Positions 33,815 through 44,880 of a stretch of DNA of 64,000 nt are shown here, piece by piece. The stretch is taken from contig NC_064048.1 in NCBI RefSeq assembly GCF_932526225.1, positions 8,208,515 to 8,272,514 on the forward strand, written 5' to 3'. The stretch is from Nematostella vectensis (Eukaryota; Cnidaria; Anthozoa; Actiniaria; Edwardsiidae). Every line of letters starts with the position of its first letter. The first letter of the stretch is position 1. The notes beneath the pieces were generated by a model that saw only the letters and a list, made by a program, of their open reading frames with translations, made no database searches and was not told the origin of the DNA. The translations under genes were made by a program, and so were the position numbers.

Positions 33815-36047
33815 CTATCAGCCGTGGTATTGGCGAACTCTGTCCGCGCCTTTCACCTTCCTAATTTTCGTGGTGCCCGAATCCCAGTGTCTTCCACTTC
33901 CGTGATTGATAAATGGAGCGCGTATCTCGAACATTATCAGGACAGACTTGTAATCGATTTTTTACGTTTTGGTTGGCCAATTAATTTTCGTAGTGATAAT
34001 GCTACGTCTACATTTAGAAATCATCCTTCAGCGAATCAGCGCATTAATTATTTACAATTGTATGTAAAGAAAGAACTTGATTTTAATTCTATTTGCGGGC
34101 CATTCGCGTCCAATCCTTTTGATATGGAATGTGTTATCTCGCCATTACTTTGCGTTCCTAAGCGCGATTCTGAAGACCTCCGCGTTGTACATGACCTCAG
34201 CTTTCCGGAGGGACATTCTATTAATGATGGAATTCCAAAGGACTCCTATCTGGGCGATCAGTACCAATTACAACTGCCGGGAGTCGACAGGCTCGTTGAT
34301 TTTGTTAATCGCCTCGGTCGTGGTTGTCACGTTTTCAAAAAAAGATTTGAGCCGTGCCTTCCGTCAGATCCCTGTGGATCCCGCGAATTATCATAATCTA
34401 GGATTCCAAATCAACAATCAATTTTACTTCCATACTTCTTTCCCGTTTGGACTCCGCACGGCCAGTTTGGCTTGTCAGCGCACTACAAAAGCTGTGGTTT
34501 ACATTCTAAACACCATGGGCATTTTAGTGGATGTCTACATTGACGATTTTTATGGTGCTGCAATGCCGGACGTTTCACAGGATGAGTTCAACCGGATGAA
34601 TTCTGTTTTTGACGAACTCGGGCTTGCTGCATCAGCCGCTAAAGACGTCTTACCATGCTATTGTATGACCTGTTTGGGAGTGGAAATTGACACCCTAGAC
34701 ATGACTTTGACTGTCCCACAATTCCGGGTGACTGAACTCCAGGGAGAGTTAAATGAGTGGTTAACTAGGACACTCTATTCTAAACGGGGGACATTCTATT
34801 AATGATGGAATTCCAAAGGACTCCTATCTGGGCGATCAGTACAATTACAACTGCCGGGAGTCGACAGGCTCGTTGATTTTGTTAATCGCCTCGGTCGTGG
34901 TTGTCACGTTTTCAAAAAAGATTTGAGCCGTGCCTTCCGTCAGATCCCTGTGGATCCCGCGGATTATCATAATCTAGGATTCCAAATCAACGATAAATTT
35001 TACTTCCATACTTCGTTCCCGTTTGGACTCCGCACGGCCAGTTTGGCTTGTCAGCGCACTACAAAAGCTGTGGTTTACATTCTAAACACCATGGGCATTT
35101 TAGTGGATGTCTACATTGACGATTTTTATGGTGCTGCAATGCCGGACGTTTCACAGGATGAGTTCAACCGGATGAATTCTGTTTTTGACGAATTCGGGCT
35201 TGCTGCATCAGCCGCTAAAGACGTCTTACCATGCTATTGTATGACCTGTTTGGGAGTGGAAATTGACACCCTAGACATGACCTTGACTGTCCCACAATTC
35301 CGGGTGACTGAACTCCAGGGAGAGTTAAATGAGTGGTTAACTAGGACACTCTATTCTAAACGTGATCTTCAGCGTCTTCTTGGCAAACTGTCGTTTATTA
35401 CTTCTTGCATTCGTCCAGGCCGAGTTTACATGTGTCGTCTTCTTAATGCGTTACGCGCAATCAGTTCACGTCACTCCAAGTTGCACGTTGATGATGAGCT
35501 ACGTGCTGACATCCACTGGTGGTTATATCTTTTGCGTCATTACAATGGTGTTTCGGTTATTCCGTCCAACATCACGGTGGCAAATCCGGAATTATTTGCT
35601 TCTGACGCTTGTTTGACCGGATGCGGGGCTGTATGTTTCGGGGAATATTTCCGTTGCCCATTTCCACCAAGGGTTTGATCTAAGCAACTACATATCAACG
35701 AGTTGGAGCTGTTAACTGTGGTGCTGGCGGTTAGGCTATGGGCTACTAAGCTACAAGGGCTTACAATTGAACTTTTCGTGGACAATACCACTTGTCTTTA
35801 CGCCATTAATAACAATAGTTCAGCCAGTTCAGTGTTACAGCTATGTCTCCGAGAGCTATGGTTTTATTTAGCTCTTCATAATATTTCTTTATGCGCGCGC
35901 TTAGTACCCAGTCGCCTTAATTTCGTGGCAGATCAACTGAGTCGTTCCCATGCCGACTTAAATTGTCGCGCACAGTTTAACGAGTATGCCGAGTTGTTCG
36001 AGCTTGAGATACCAGATTGTTATTTCGATTTCGTAGCTGCGTCTTAA
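33815..36047 (+). pseudogene. Reverse transcriptase-RNase H of the YR element (broken)
   Basis: The frame of Gag resumes after TGA 33812. RT fingers/palm lie at about 34160-34800 (CVPKRDSEDLRVVHDLS; catalytic YIDDFYG at about 34540 and again at about 35120). The RNase H-like part reads SDACLTGCGAV (35605), then LELLTVVLAVRLWATKLQG and FVDNTTCLYAI. Breaks: an internal tandem duplication of about 577 bp (34209-34786 and 34787-35362), an extra A in an A-run in copy 1 (near 34341), a missing C in copy 2 (near 34842), and TGA at 35676-35678 ahead of the RNase H part. The element cannot make this enzyme as sequenced. Confidence 0.85.
34209..35362 (+). repeat. Tandem duplication of about 577 bp inside the RT region
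   Basis: gggacattctattaatgatg begins both copies (34209, 34787) and ..ctctattctaaacg ends both. The copies differ at only a handful of sites, including the two frameshifting indels that distinguish them. Confidence 0.9.
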
Positions 36048-36092
36048 TATATTTTATGTCTCAAGTATCCTTTTAGTTCATACATATCTTCT

Positions 36093-37106
36093 TTGGTTTA
36101 TTTTAAATTTTATTTTTCAGATCGTTCTCAGCAACTCATCCATTACGCTTATGAGGTGCAGCGCTTCGCTTTTCAAGAGTCCACGAAACGCAACATGCGA
36201 AGTCAACTTCAAGCGTATATACATTTTTGTTCTTATTATCAGTTAGTGCCATTTCCGGTGACTAAGCAAACTTATCTAGCGTACCTTGTATTTCTTTCGC
36301 GTTCCTTATCGTGTTATCGCTCGGTGATTAATTATGTCAACATTTTGAAGCACGTTAACAATTCGCTAGGTGCCGACTTATCGTTTATGCAGGGATACGA
36401 TTGTGTGTTGACACAGAAAGCACTTCGGCGCATGATGGGTGATCAGGTGTCTCACACTCTGCCTATAACCATCACGATTTTACTAAAATGGGTTCAGAAT
36501 TTTGATTCTCGCAATGTATTTCATGTATGCATGCATGCAGCGTTTTTAGTCGCCTTTTTTTCGTTCTTGCGTATTTTCAATTTACTGCCATACAAAGCAA
36601 GCGATTTGTTAAGTTCCGCAAACCTTTTCCTTAGACGCAATCAAGTGGCCTTTGTTTCCTCTGGTGCTCTATTGTCGGTTTATCGAACTAAAACACTTCA
36701 ATTTCAGGAACGGATCTTAGAGATTCCTTTGCCAACCATACCAGGTTCGCCACTTTGCCCTGTTTCCGCATTGAAGCGATATTTCGATATAGTTCCTGCA
36801 GCGCCGAATAGTCCCTATTTTGTAATTCCTCGCGGCATCCAAACGACGCCAGTTTTAGCTTCGCACTTTAATTCTTTTCTTAAGAAATGTGTTTATGCCA
36901 TAGGGCTGAATCCCTCAAATTTTTCGTCGCGCAGCTTTCGCAAAGGCGGGGCTACATTCGCGTTTAATCGCGGGGCACCGACTGAATTCATCAAAGCGCA
37001 GGGTGATTGGAAGAGTGATGCATATTTAGTCTACTTAACTCTATCAAGTAGAAAAAAGCTAGCTATTCTCAATTCTATTACAACTAGGCTTGCCAACAAG
37101 CAATAA
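36093..37106 (+). CDS. Tyrosine recombinase of the YR retrotransposon
   Basis: 337 codons, uninterrupted. The N-terminal SAM-like region starts near YAYEVQRFAFQESTKRNM. The first catalytic Arg lies in FFSFLRIFNLLP (about 36570). The second box reads SRSFRKGGATFAFNRGAP (about 36925), then QGDWKSDAYLVY with the candidate Tyr nucleophile. In most relatives the second box starts H-S-F-R-R; here the His is Arg. The protein would join the linear/circular DNA intermediate to the target. It is the only intact ORF of the element. Confidence 0.85.
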   Translation: MVYFKFYFSDRSQQLIHYAYEVQRFAFQESTKRNMRSQLQAYIHFCSYYQLVPFPVTKQTYLAYLVFLSRSLSCYRSVINYVNILKHVNNSLGADLSFMQGYDCVLTQKALRRMMGDQVSHTLPITITILLKWVQNFDSRNVFHVCMHAAFLVAFFSFLRIFNLLPYKASDLLSSANLFLRRNQVAFVSSGALLSVYRTKTLQFQERILEIPLPTIPGSPLCPVSALKRYFDIVPAAPNSPYFVIPRGIQTTPVLASHFNSFLKKCVYAIGLNPSNFSSRSFRKGGATFAFNRGAPTEFIKAQGDWKSDAYLVYLTLSSRKKLAILNSITTRLANKQ

Positions 37107-37679
37107 CACAGTTATCGTTATACGTGTCAATACTTTTCATGCCATTCTATTTCTATTAATATATTTTTTTCTTATTTTTTCTATTCATATTTTTAATTAG
37201 TTTATTCTTTTTTCGGGTTTGGGGTTTATTCATTTTATCGTATTTTATTTTTATTAATAATTCACTTGTAATTTAGATCAGTGGCAGATTTTAATAAATT
37301 AGTTGAACCCCAGCCGCGTTTACTCTTTTCACAGTATGTTAGTAATTTGTTAATTTTGACCTGTCAAAATGGGTAATTATTAACGTAGATCAATTAGTAC
37401 ACCAATCAGAATGGCATGTTGGTAATGCCAGGTTATACGATATTTAATCTCAAGCATGTGATGTGATTGTTCAGTTCACCGTCCTATTCAACTGAGAGCA
37501 CGCTTAGCTTTTTACCACACCCACCCTCCCAAGTGGGGGTTTATTCATTTTATCGTATTTTATTTTTATTAATAATTCACTTGTAATTTAGATCAGTGGC
37601 AGATTTTAATAAATTAGTTGAACCCCAGCCGCGTTTACTCTTTTCACAGTATGTTAGTAATTGATTAATATTTTGTTAC

Positions 37680-37799
37680 CTTGAGTTTCACAGTCACTTT
37701 CTGTAAACCCAGTAGAACAAGTGCAGTCGTAGCCAGAGTTTTCGTCCTTGTTAGTGCAGGTTGAATTGTTTTTGCAAGGACTTGAACCACACGGTTTCA
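37680..37799 (-). CDS. EGF-like domain exon, intact
   Basis: Phase 1-1, 120 bases, AG acceptor and GTAACA donor. Six cysteines: KPCGSSPCKNNSTC and DCTCSTGFTESDC. It abuts the right end of the YR retrotransposon, which landed in the intron 18 bases beyond the donor. Confidence 0.7.
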
Positions 37800-37844
37800 C
37801 TACGAATAAATAGAATACCGTTTATCAATACTAAATAATTTGCA

Positions 37845-37925
37845 GAGAAACTGCTAGCGGGTATAATAGTTTTGTTTTCGACTCCGACCGGGGTACCTAT
37901 AGAAGACTTTGTTGCTAAAGCAAAG
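37845..37925 (-). pseudogene. Truncated F5/8C exon fragment
   Basis: Matches the 5' third of the F5/8C exon at 31332-31640, including its acceptor (ctttgctttag) and VGVENK..IIPASSFSA. It then runs straight into spacer DNA that normally precedes an EGF exon. The junction is within gcagagaaact/tttgca. A product of unequal exchange between module arrays. Confidence 0.7.
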
Positions 37926-38133
37926 ACAAAAAGCAGTTAGAGTGTTGGTATCTTGTTTGTAAACAGCTAAACGCTTTACACAAGTACTTTCCAACCCAAC
38001 CCTTACTCATTTACAACTCTGACTTTTTTGCTAATAGTTATCAGATATATATCGAAAATAAAATTACATTTATTGTTTTTATAAAAACACGTTAAAACAA
38101 TTTGTTCGTTTTGATTGATTTATATCTAGTTAC

Positions 38134-38253
38134 CTTGAGTTTCACAGTCACTTCCCGTAAACCCAGTAGAACAAGTGCAGTTGTAGCCAGAGTTGTCTTC
38201 CTTGTTAGTGCAGGTTGCATTGTTTTGGCAGGGACTTCAATCACACGGTTTTA
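38134..38253 (-). pseudogene. EGF-like exon with nonsense codon
   Basis: Otherwise intact (SPCQNNATC, NCTCSTGFTGSDC, both splice sites), but the serine codon after KPCD is TGA (plus strand cttcaat against cttgaat in sister exons). Because the exon is phase 1-1, skipping it would preserve the frame. Confidence 0.7.
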
Positions 38254-38599
38254 CTAGGATAAAATATCAAATCATCGGTAAACAAAGTGATGACAGTTGT
38301 TTCGGTATTGCAGTCAACACGTGAACCAATAGCACATAATATATATAATATTTAGGCATTCCATAGAAGCATTAATCGCTTAATAATTAAAGAAATATTA
38401 AATTTTATTATATTTCTGTTTTTGACGACGTCGACGATTTCGCAAATTACGCGAACACGTTGTTATACCCCCTTCTCCCACTCTTGACATCTACATGACA
38501 CATAAGTTTAGTTGTGATACGATGTTTCGGCATCAGGGTAGTTTCACTTTATTGACGTCATTAATGACGTCACGTGACCATCTTACTGATCCTCTCCAC

Positions 38600-39435
38600 T
38601 CAACCCTTTGCGCCAATTGGAATTGATTTGGCTGTCTTACCACGGGCGGAGTTTGCGCATGTGCCTGAGGATGATTCTTTCGGACATTCACAGCGATGAG
38701 TGTTGTTCTCAAAGTTCACTCTACAAATGTACTCCTCGGTGCAATTGCAGGAATTCTGGGGAAGAAAGAGGACCCAGATTCTTAGAAACTTGAATTTCTT
38801 AGAAACAAGAACAGTTATTGAAGCTTCTCATCTAATGTATGATAACAGCCCGACTGATATGTCCTTCTTCTAAGACCATGTGACACAGCCCTTTTAGACC
38901 ACCCTTCATTCTTAAAGAGACTTCCATTTTGACAGAGAATACCTTGGGATTAGAAATATTCATATAATGGTTAGATTTTAATAATTGGTTAATTACGGCG
39001 AATCGTGGTTTCATTTAATCCAGTGGTATGGGTTTCCGAATGCCTTTGAAGCGCTGGGATTAAATCGCTAAGCACTATATAACTCGTCAAAATCAAGATG
39101 GCGAGCCAGCCGTTGCCTAGAAAGAACAGGATTCTATTGCAAATTTGGATCTTACTGAATAAATGTATTATAGCTAGAGAAGAGAGTATAAAAAGATCGA
39201 TATGTAAACTGAACAAAAACTAAAAAATAAAAATTTGAAGGCTAACACTTCTAAATATGGTTACCCTGGCTGCGAATTACAGATGTTTTCAGATGTTATC
39301 GCGGAATGTTTGGCGAATTTCGGCAAAATTCGGTTGCATTACTTTCAGTACTGTAGCAGGGTAAATACGGTATCTGGTTTCCGGATAACGAATTGAGCGA
39401 GAGACAAGTACAACGACAGTTTTCAAGGTAAAAAG
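38600..39435. repeat. Segmental duplication, copy B (lacks the 1.75-kb element)
   Basis: Paralogue of 93-2950. At 38813-38830 it reads acagttattgaagcttctca, the equivalent of the unoccupied target for the element at 286-2039. It lies in the putative intron between the PAN exon and the nearest EGF exon. No coding sequence is seen in it. Confidence 0.7.
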
Positions 39436-39459
39436 AATGATGAGTAATTGGCATCTCAC

Positions 39460-39719
39460 CTCTGTAGACCGATACCGAAAATCAGGCTTGTCTGCCAGGT
39501 CACGTGGGTGTATCTTGTGGTCCGAGTTACTCAGGTTGCATATTTTGGGGCCTCCGCTGATTGGTCCATAGCTGTAGGAAAGGCACCCATCAGTGAACCA
39601 GCACTTAATACGACACTGAGTTTCTGATTCAGCAGTGACGCTCTTGATATCGTGGTTGACTAGGGTTTTGTTGAGATGTACTCTTTCCCATATCATCTTT
39701 TTGCAACCATCAGTGACGA
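39460..39719 (-). CDS. PAN/Apple domain exon
   Basis: Bounded by an AG acceptor (ctgtttcag) and a GTGAGA donor, 260 bases. It encodes VTDGCKKMIWERVHL, then ESETQCRIKCWFTDGCLSYSY and KICNLSNSDH, the cysteine framework of PAN/Apple domains, which bind proteins or glycans. It precedes EGF exons on the same strand, so a PAN-EGF-F5/8C secreted protein is plausible. However, its donor is phase 0 while the EGF exons need phase 1, so either an exon is missing or they are separate genes. No signal-peptide exon was identified upstream. Confidence 0.65.
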
Positions 39720-40446
39720 CTGAAACAGATAGCATATAATATTAATATTATTATAATATGCTTAGCCTGATTTTTGTAGAACTTTGTTGAGCGATTTGGT
39801 CACAATCTTGTTAAAGGGGCACGGTTACGGAAGTGTGATTTTAGTGATATTTCGGTAATCACTTAAATCAAAGTCTTGACCATCCAGGTTTATTAAAAAA
39901 CCTTAGATTTTTTTAATTGAACAAACTATATTTTCTTATATTATTAGGGTTTGAACGTCACACATCGAGCAAATGTAATGTATTGAAAATATTACACTTG
40001 GGCGAAGTAATCCTAATGTTATGTTGTTTCGGTTTTTTTTTTTTTTTCAGTTTAGAGCGCCCCTTTATTTTATAGTCCTTCTCTTTGGATTTTTTGGGTA
40101 TTTTGAAATGAATGATGTCTATTCTTACACACAAAACAATCATACATTCCAATTTCAATTATGAAGTTAAGAAAGAATCGCTTACAACAACTGTAATCTC
40201 GAAAGAGAACAATAGAGAAAACGAGTGAACACCGTAACCGGCTCAAGATAACAAAATAGCAATAAAGATAAGAAGTAAAAGAATTAAAATATCTTTCTAT
40301 GGTAACGACGCACTCTTAGAACCCATGTGTCGTAGCCCGCAGTGCATAATGAGTATCCAATTATTAGGTGAATAAAAGTCAATATAAACAAACCAGGTTT
40401 ACAAAGGCATTCTTATTTATGCAACCTTAAACATTTTCATGGGGAG

Positions 40447-40672
40447 CATTAGTGTCGCAGTTGGCAGAGAATCTTTTTGTAGTGCCTTTGTTCCGAGGGT
40501 TTTTCGCTGGTTTCCCTCCAACAACATAAAAACAACAATTTCGATTTAAGTTGTGTTCCGTGGTCACCCATGACTCGTATGACGGCAACCCGAGGTGCCT
40601 TTATGCCCCAAACCGTGCACGCTGTATCTGCGCTCTCGTAATTCATTCAAGCTGCGAGGTGGGTTATTTGCC
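40447..40672 (+). mobile_element. SINE (family 2) remnant, B box deleted
   Basis: Starts gtgtcgcagttggcagagaa and jumps directly to ttccgagggtttttcgctgg, losing the B box present at 27837. The body ccgtggtcacccatgactcg and tctgcgctctcgtaattca matches the full copy at 27777. Confidence 0.75.
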
Positions 40673-40765
40673 AATTAGCTTTACAAATTTATTTTATTTA
40701 GTTTATTCATTTATTTCAGAGATCAAGATTTGGCCACTTCTACGATACCCATGAGCCATAGTGGG

Positions 40766-41673
40766 TTAAGCCCCGTGCAAACTGCGCTAGCATTTCTGGC
40801 CAGACGCAATGTTGGCGCAGTTTGACCACCGTGTTGGGAGGTGCTGGCGAAAGCTGGCGAGTGTTGGCGAAACTTTGATTGAGTACCAAAATTTTGGCTA
40901 GCACTTCGTAAGGAATTTACTTCGTCTAGTGATCATTTGAGCATATCAGAGCTTTGCTTACGCTATTTGCACACAAACCCAACAATGCTGGGCTCATTTG
41001 CATCTTCTCAATAGCGACAAATTCAAAGAGAATAAACGTAAACGCATCTATAAATGAAGAAAACATACCGCAATTTTTTTGGTCGTAAAACCGATATATG
41101 ACTGAAATGTATCATGCAGGACACAATCCCACGTGCTATTTTCTATTTTTTTCGTTGTTTTTCATCGTCCTCTTGTCATTTGGAGTCATGAAAATTGACC
41201 GCTAAAACGTCATGAGACGAAATAGACCCAAATTCAACCGGAATCCAGGGGAATCGTGGATTGTCTTTGCTAAACACAAATAAAATACCGGAACCTTGTG
41301 TTGCCTTTTGTCCCGTCATGCATCAAACGCCAGTCAAGCGGGAACAACTTATTACCCACAAACTGGCCATGTGTTGGGGCAGTTTGCACGCTGGCCTAAT
41401 AATGCTGGCGGGTGCTTAGTTAGAATGACCACGAGACAAAAGAAATGCTGCCGAAGTTCTGGCCAAAAAATTGAGCTCAATCAAAATCTCGCCAGAACCT
41501 CCCAACACGATGTTCAAACTGCGCCAACATTGCTGGGCCAACGTCAGGCCAGCGTCTCGCCAGCGTCTCGCCAGCGTCTCGCCAGCGTCTCGCCAGCGTC
41601 TCGCCAGCGTCTCGCCAACGTCTCGCCAGCGTCTCGCCAGCAATGCTGGTGCGCCGTTTGTATAGGGCTTTAT
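40766..41673. mobile_element. Inverted-repeat DNA element with internal 11-bp array
   Basis: The left end aagccccgtgcaaactgcgc and the right end, reverse-complemented, aagccctatacaaacggcgc pair. Further inside, gttgggaggtgctggcga pairs with tcgccagaacctcccaac. Ends are next to TTA/TA. The right part holds about eight copies of gccagcgtctc (41551-41645). No transposase ORF. Confidence 0.6.
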
Positions 41674-41708
41674 GACATTTGGATTCAAGAGAATGCAACC
41701 TGAAATAA

Positions 41709-42060
41709 CAAGGGCGGTAGGAACATAGTTTGTTAGGCTAAATTGGCTGAAACGTGCCTTGTTTGCGACGCGCTCTCCGTTTTCTATTAGAAAACCCGGT
41801 GAAGTTACGTTGCGTAATATGAGCTACTACGTAGTGGTGCGCGAGCTGTCCCCGACGCTCTAGCCGAAACGTGCCCGACGCTCTAGCCGAAACGTGCCCG
41901 ACCCGCTAGCCGAAACGTGCCCGACGCTCTAGCCGAAACTTGCCCGAGTAAAAAAAAATAATATCGACTAAAAAAAATAATATTTTCTTAGTCGACCGCG
42001 TCAAAAACAAGGTAGATTTCAGCCAATTTAGCCTAAGAAGCTATGTTTCTTCCGCCCTTG
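41709..42060. mobile_element. MITE with about 45-bp inverted ends
   Basis: caagggcggtaggaacatag...taggctaaattggctgaaa on the left is matched from the right by caagggcggaagaaacatag...taggctaaattggctgaaa. The interior has four 24-bp repeats (ctagccgaaacgtgcccgac, 41850-41950). AAATA follows on the right and nearly abuts on the left. Confidence 0.75.
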
Positions 42061-44880
42061 AAATAGGTGTATTGTATTTGATGATGAGAAGTTACTTAAA
42101 GTTCTTAAAACCTTTCACCTATATCAATCTAGCTAAAACAAAGCATAAATAAACTTTCAAATTCTGAAAAGGGAATATAATTTGATTGAAATTTGAATTT
42201 TCTACGGATCTTTGAAAATTTTCCTGGTCGCGCAAAAGGAGATTGAATCGAGTGAATAATTCCAAGTTTTTTGGGGAAAACTTAAAACAACGTATTTTCC
42301 TTAAATCCGTTAAAATCCAGAGAAAGCAATACCACAAAATATTGGCGAATTGTTTTCTATTGCAATGCTACCCACAATTTTTATTGCAATGCTACCCACA
42401 AATAGTTTAAAGTCGAGAATTGTATGCGAAAAAAGAAAATATCGCTTTGTTGTAAGCTTTGTTGTAGGTTTCAAAAACAGCGCGCGCTCGTTAGAATGTC
42501 GCCATACTTGATTGCGAATGCAGCGCGTGCGCACAATGCAAAAACAATTCAAAGACTAAAAAATATCTGCTTAATTTGGCAGATTTGTTTCCTTGAGTTA
42601 AATAATCATTTGTCTACCAGGTGGAGATATAAAGATGACGGTAAAAGTTGTAACCACACAACGTTCTTCAGCAATAACTAAGAAGACATGAAAACTTGTT
42701 TAGACCTTCATTTTGCAGTTAGAAAATAATATCTGAAGAAATAGTACATTTCTTATGTTTTTTTTTCTAGAAGCACTGAATACATTGCATTTTCAGGTTT
42801 TACTTATTTTGTGAGTTGATTTTGAAGAGCTTTGAGGTATTTGAACATAGCACTAGCATATGATGCATTGACATCATCATAAGAGTATCTCAAATCATTC
42901 GATTCAAGAGTTAGGGTTAACTCAAATAAATATTATTTTTTTGGTTATAACATGTCAATTTAGTCTTTAAACATGATTATTAAAAAAAGAATTCAAACTC
43001 ACCGATTGCAGTTAGTACGATATATAATTGTCCCCAGAGCATATATCGAACGATGCAAACTTGTCATTCCTAATTTCTCTGAGTTTATTTTTGTCATCTT
43101 GGGCTCACTTCATCTAGAGAACTGGTAGCCGCAACTTCACTACAAACTGACATAAACAGTTTTCAGACAGGTGTACTCAAATTTCGTCAAAAATCTTTTG
43201 CTTTCGTGAAATTCTATTGAAATTGTAACCATAGATATCAATATTATAAGAATGCAAGGGTAAATTTTGATTAGTTTTTTGTCATTGATGACAAAAGCAT
43301 CAAAGATACGAAGAGAAAGTTGTAATAACTTTCTTTCATGACGATTGGTAGTACGTATCTTTCTATGTAATGAAACTCCTAGCAGTTTTAAAAATATATT
43401 TGTTTTGTCTGCTCACCGCAGGGCTTCCGCTTCAATATTATCTACTTGTTTCGGTTTTAGATTTCCCAGTATCTCGAAAATGCCTGCCTGTTACTTTAAA
43501 TGCAAGAAAGGGTACAAGCTGCACATTTTCAGACACTGGGAATAAGATAGGGCATGACAAGTAATGGAAATGTTTCTCTAAACGGAGATGAAGACGTTTT
43601 GATTTTTCAAATATTTTTTTTAATCAGCAGTGGTGCCTTTTACACAAGAGCAGTTGAAACAGGTCGAATAAACCCGTGAGGATCTCAGCGATCGAGCTGC
43701 TTACACATCATATGCCACAGAATGTTCTAGAAATGTTCTAGAAAGTTTCCAAGGAGTGATTTTCCAACAATAAGGATTTTATTAATATTTAACTAGATGC
43801 TTTTAGAGCATGTACCCGGGCTTCATTGTAGAGTTACCAGAGGTTATTATAAGCTTGCAAACATTGGCTTGTCGCAATATTTTTCCATACGCACAAGTCA
43901 AGGAATTACCTTTAACTTACTTAATAATATTTAAAAATATTCGGGGCAGAATAAATTTGACAGAGTGAACTTATCACAAAAATCACATATTCTTGCGTGA
44001 TTGGCGGGAAATCTTCGTTTACATGCAGATCGAAGAACAAACCATTTCCTTTGGCTATTTTTTGCTAATTCTGCGATGAATTTTGTTACCGATTTGATGG
44101 TACATGAAGTATATTCAACTATATTATTGCTCGGGGCGAGAGCAGCGAGCGAAGAGCAAGTCTAATTTGTGGTCGATCGTCTTTTCTATGTGGGTTTCCT
44201 GAAGGTGCCACTGAAAAGAGCTGCCTCGGCGGCATAGCCAGGATTTTTAACAGGGGGGGGGGGGGGGGGTCAGAAAAATGCCCAAGGAATTTTCTCTAGA
44301 TTATGTATCATACATTTACTGTATTTTTGGCTACTATAAGGGCTACGCTCCTATGCCCCCATTTCATTAAAATTGAATTATCTTGCAAACAACTACAAAG
44401 ACGATTTTTTTTATAGAAGTGGTAGTTTTTTCAGCAAATTTGCCTGGCTAAAACAATGAAGTCAATTATAACAAACATTCAATACTCTTACAGTCTAATA
44501 GTAGAAAAAACTGGCTCTGAATTTCCAAATTTAAGAGCAAGGAATGTATTTTGCAAGGAATGTATTTTGCACTTTTCATCTTTAGGCTATAAATAAAATA
44601 ATGGGGAAGCGGGGTTGTGAAAAAACGTACCGCTGGTGATCGACTGACTTGTCGTAACAAACGCATAGGGACATCTCGCTAGAGGAGCCAAAACAAGGCA
44701 AACACAACCAGTAGAGGGAAAAAATGCGTAGTTTATTTTAAGAGTTAGTGTTAAGAACACTAACAAGGCATTACTTTGGAATAAATTATCCTAGAGCCTG
44801 TGATCTCACAATCCAATCTCCGAGCACTTCAATATCTTGAAGATACTTCTAGTTAGATTACTATTTGTGATTTATCTTTT
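42061..44880. other. No gene recognised
   Basis: AT-rich intergenic DNA. A patch at 42475-42545 (acagcgcgcgctcgtt..) recalls the interior of the TTAA element family. A G run lies at about 44248-44266. A short plus-strand ORF at 43370-43564 starts with a hydrophobic stretch but has no homology I recognise. Confidence 0.5.

Larger units (their letters stand above)
32674..37662 (+). mobile_element. Ngaro/PAT-type tyrosine-recombinase retrotransposon
   Basis: Structure A1-ORFs-B1-A2-B2 with split direct repeats: A1 32674-32840, B1 37221-37347, A2 37348-37514, B2 37536-37662. A1/A2 differ at about two of 167 bases and B1/B2 look identical, so insertion was recent. Gag-like, RT, RNase H and tyrosine-recombinase ORFs lie between in the usual order. 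The flanks rejoin as ..gttttaatt + gattaatattttgttacc, which matches the sequence in front of the sister EGF exon at 31876, so there is no target duplication, as expected for recombinase-mediated insertion. It sits between EGF exons of the minus-strand cluster. DIRS proper is excluded because the termini are direct, not inverted. Confidence 0.9.

Noticed and set aside
43370-43564. Possible signal-peptide exon
   Set aside because: A hydrophobic start is present, but there is no downstream partner exon and it is on the opposite strand to the PAN/EGF cluster.
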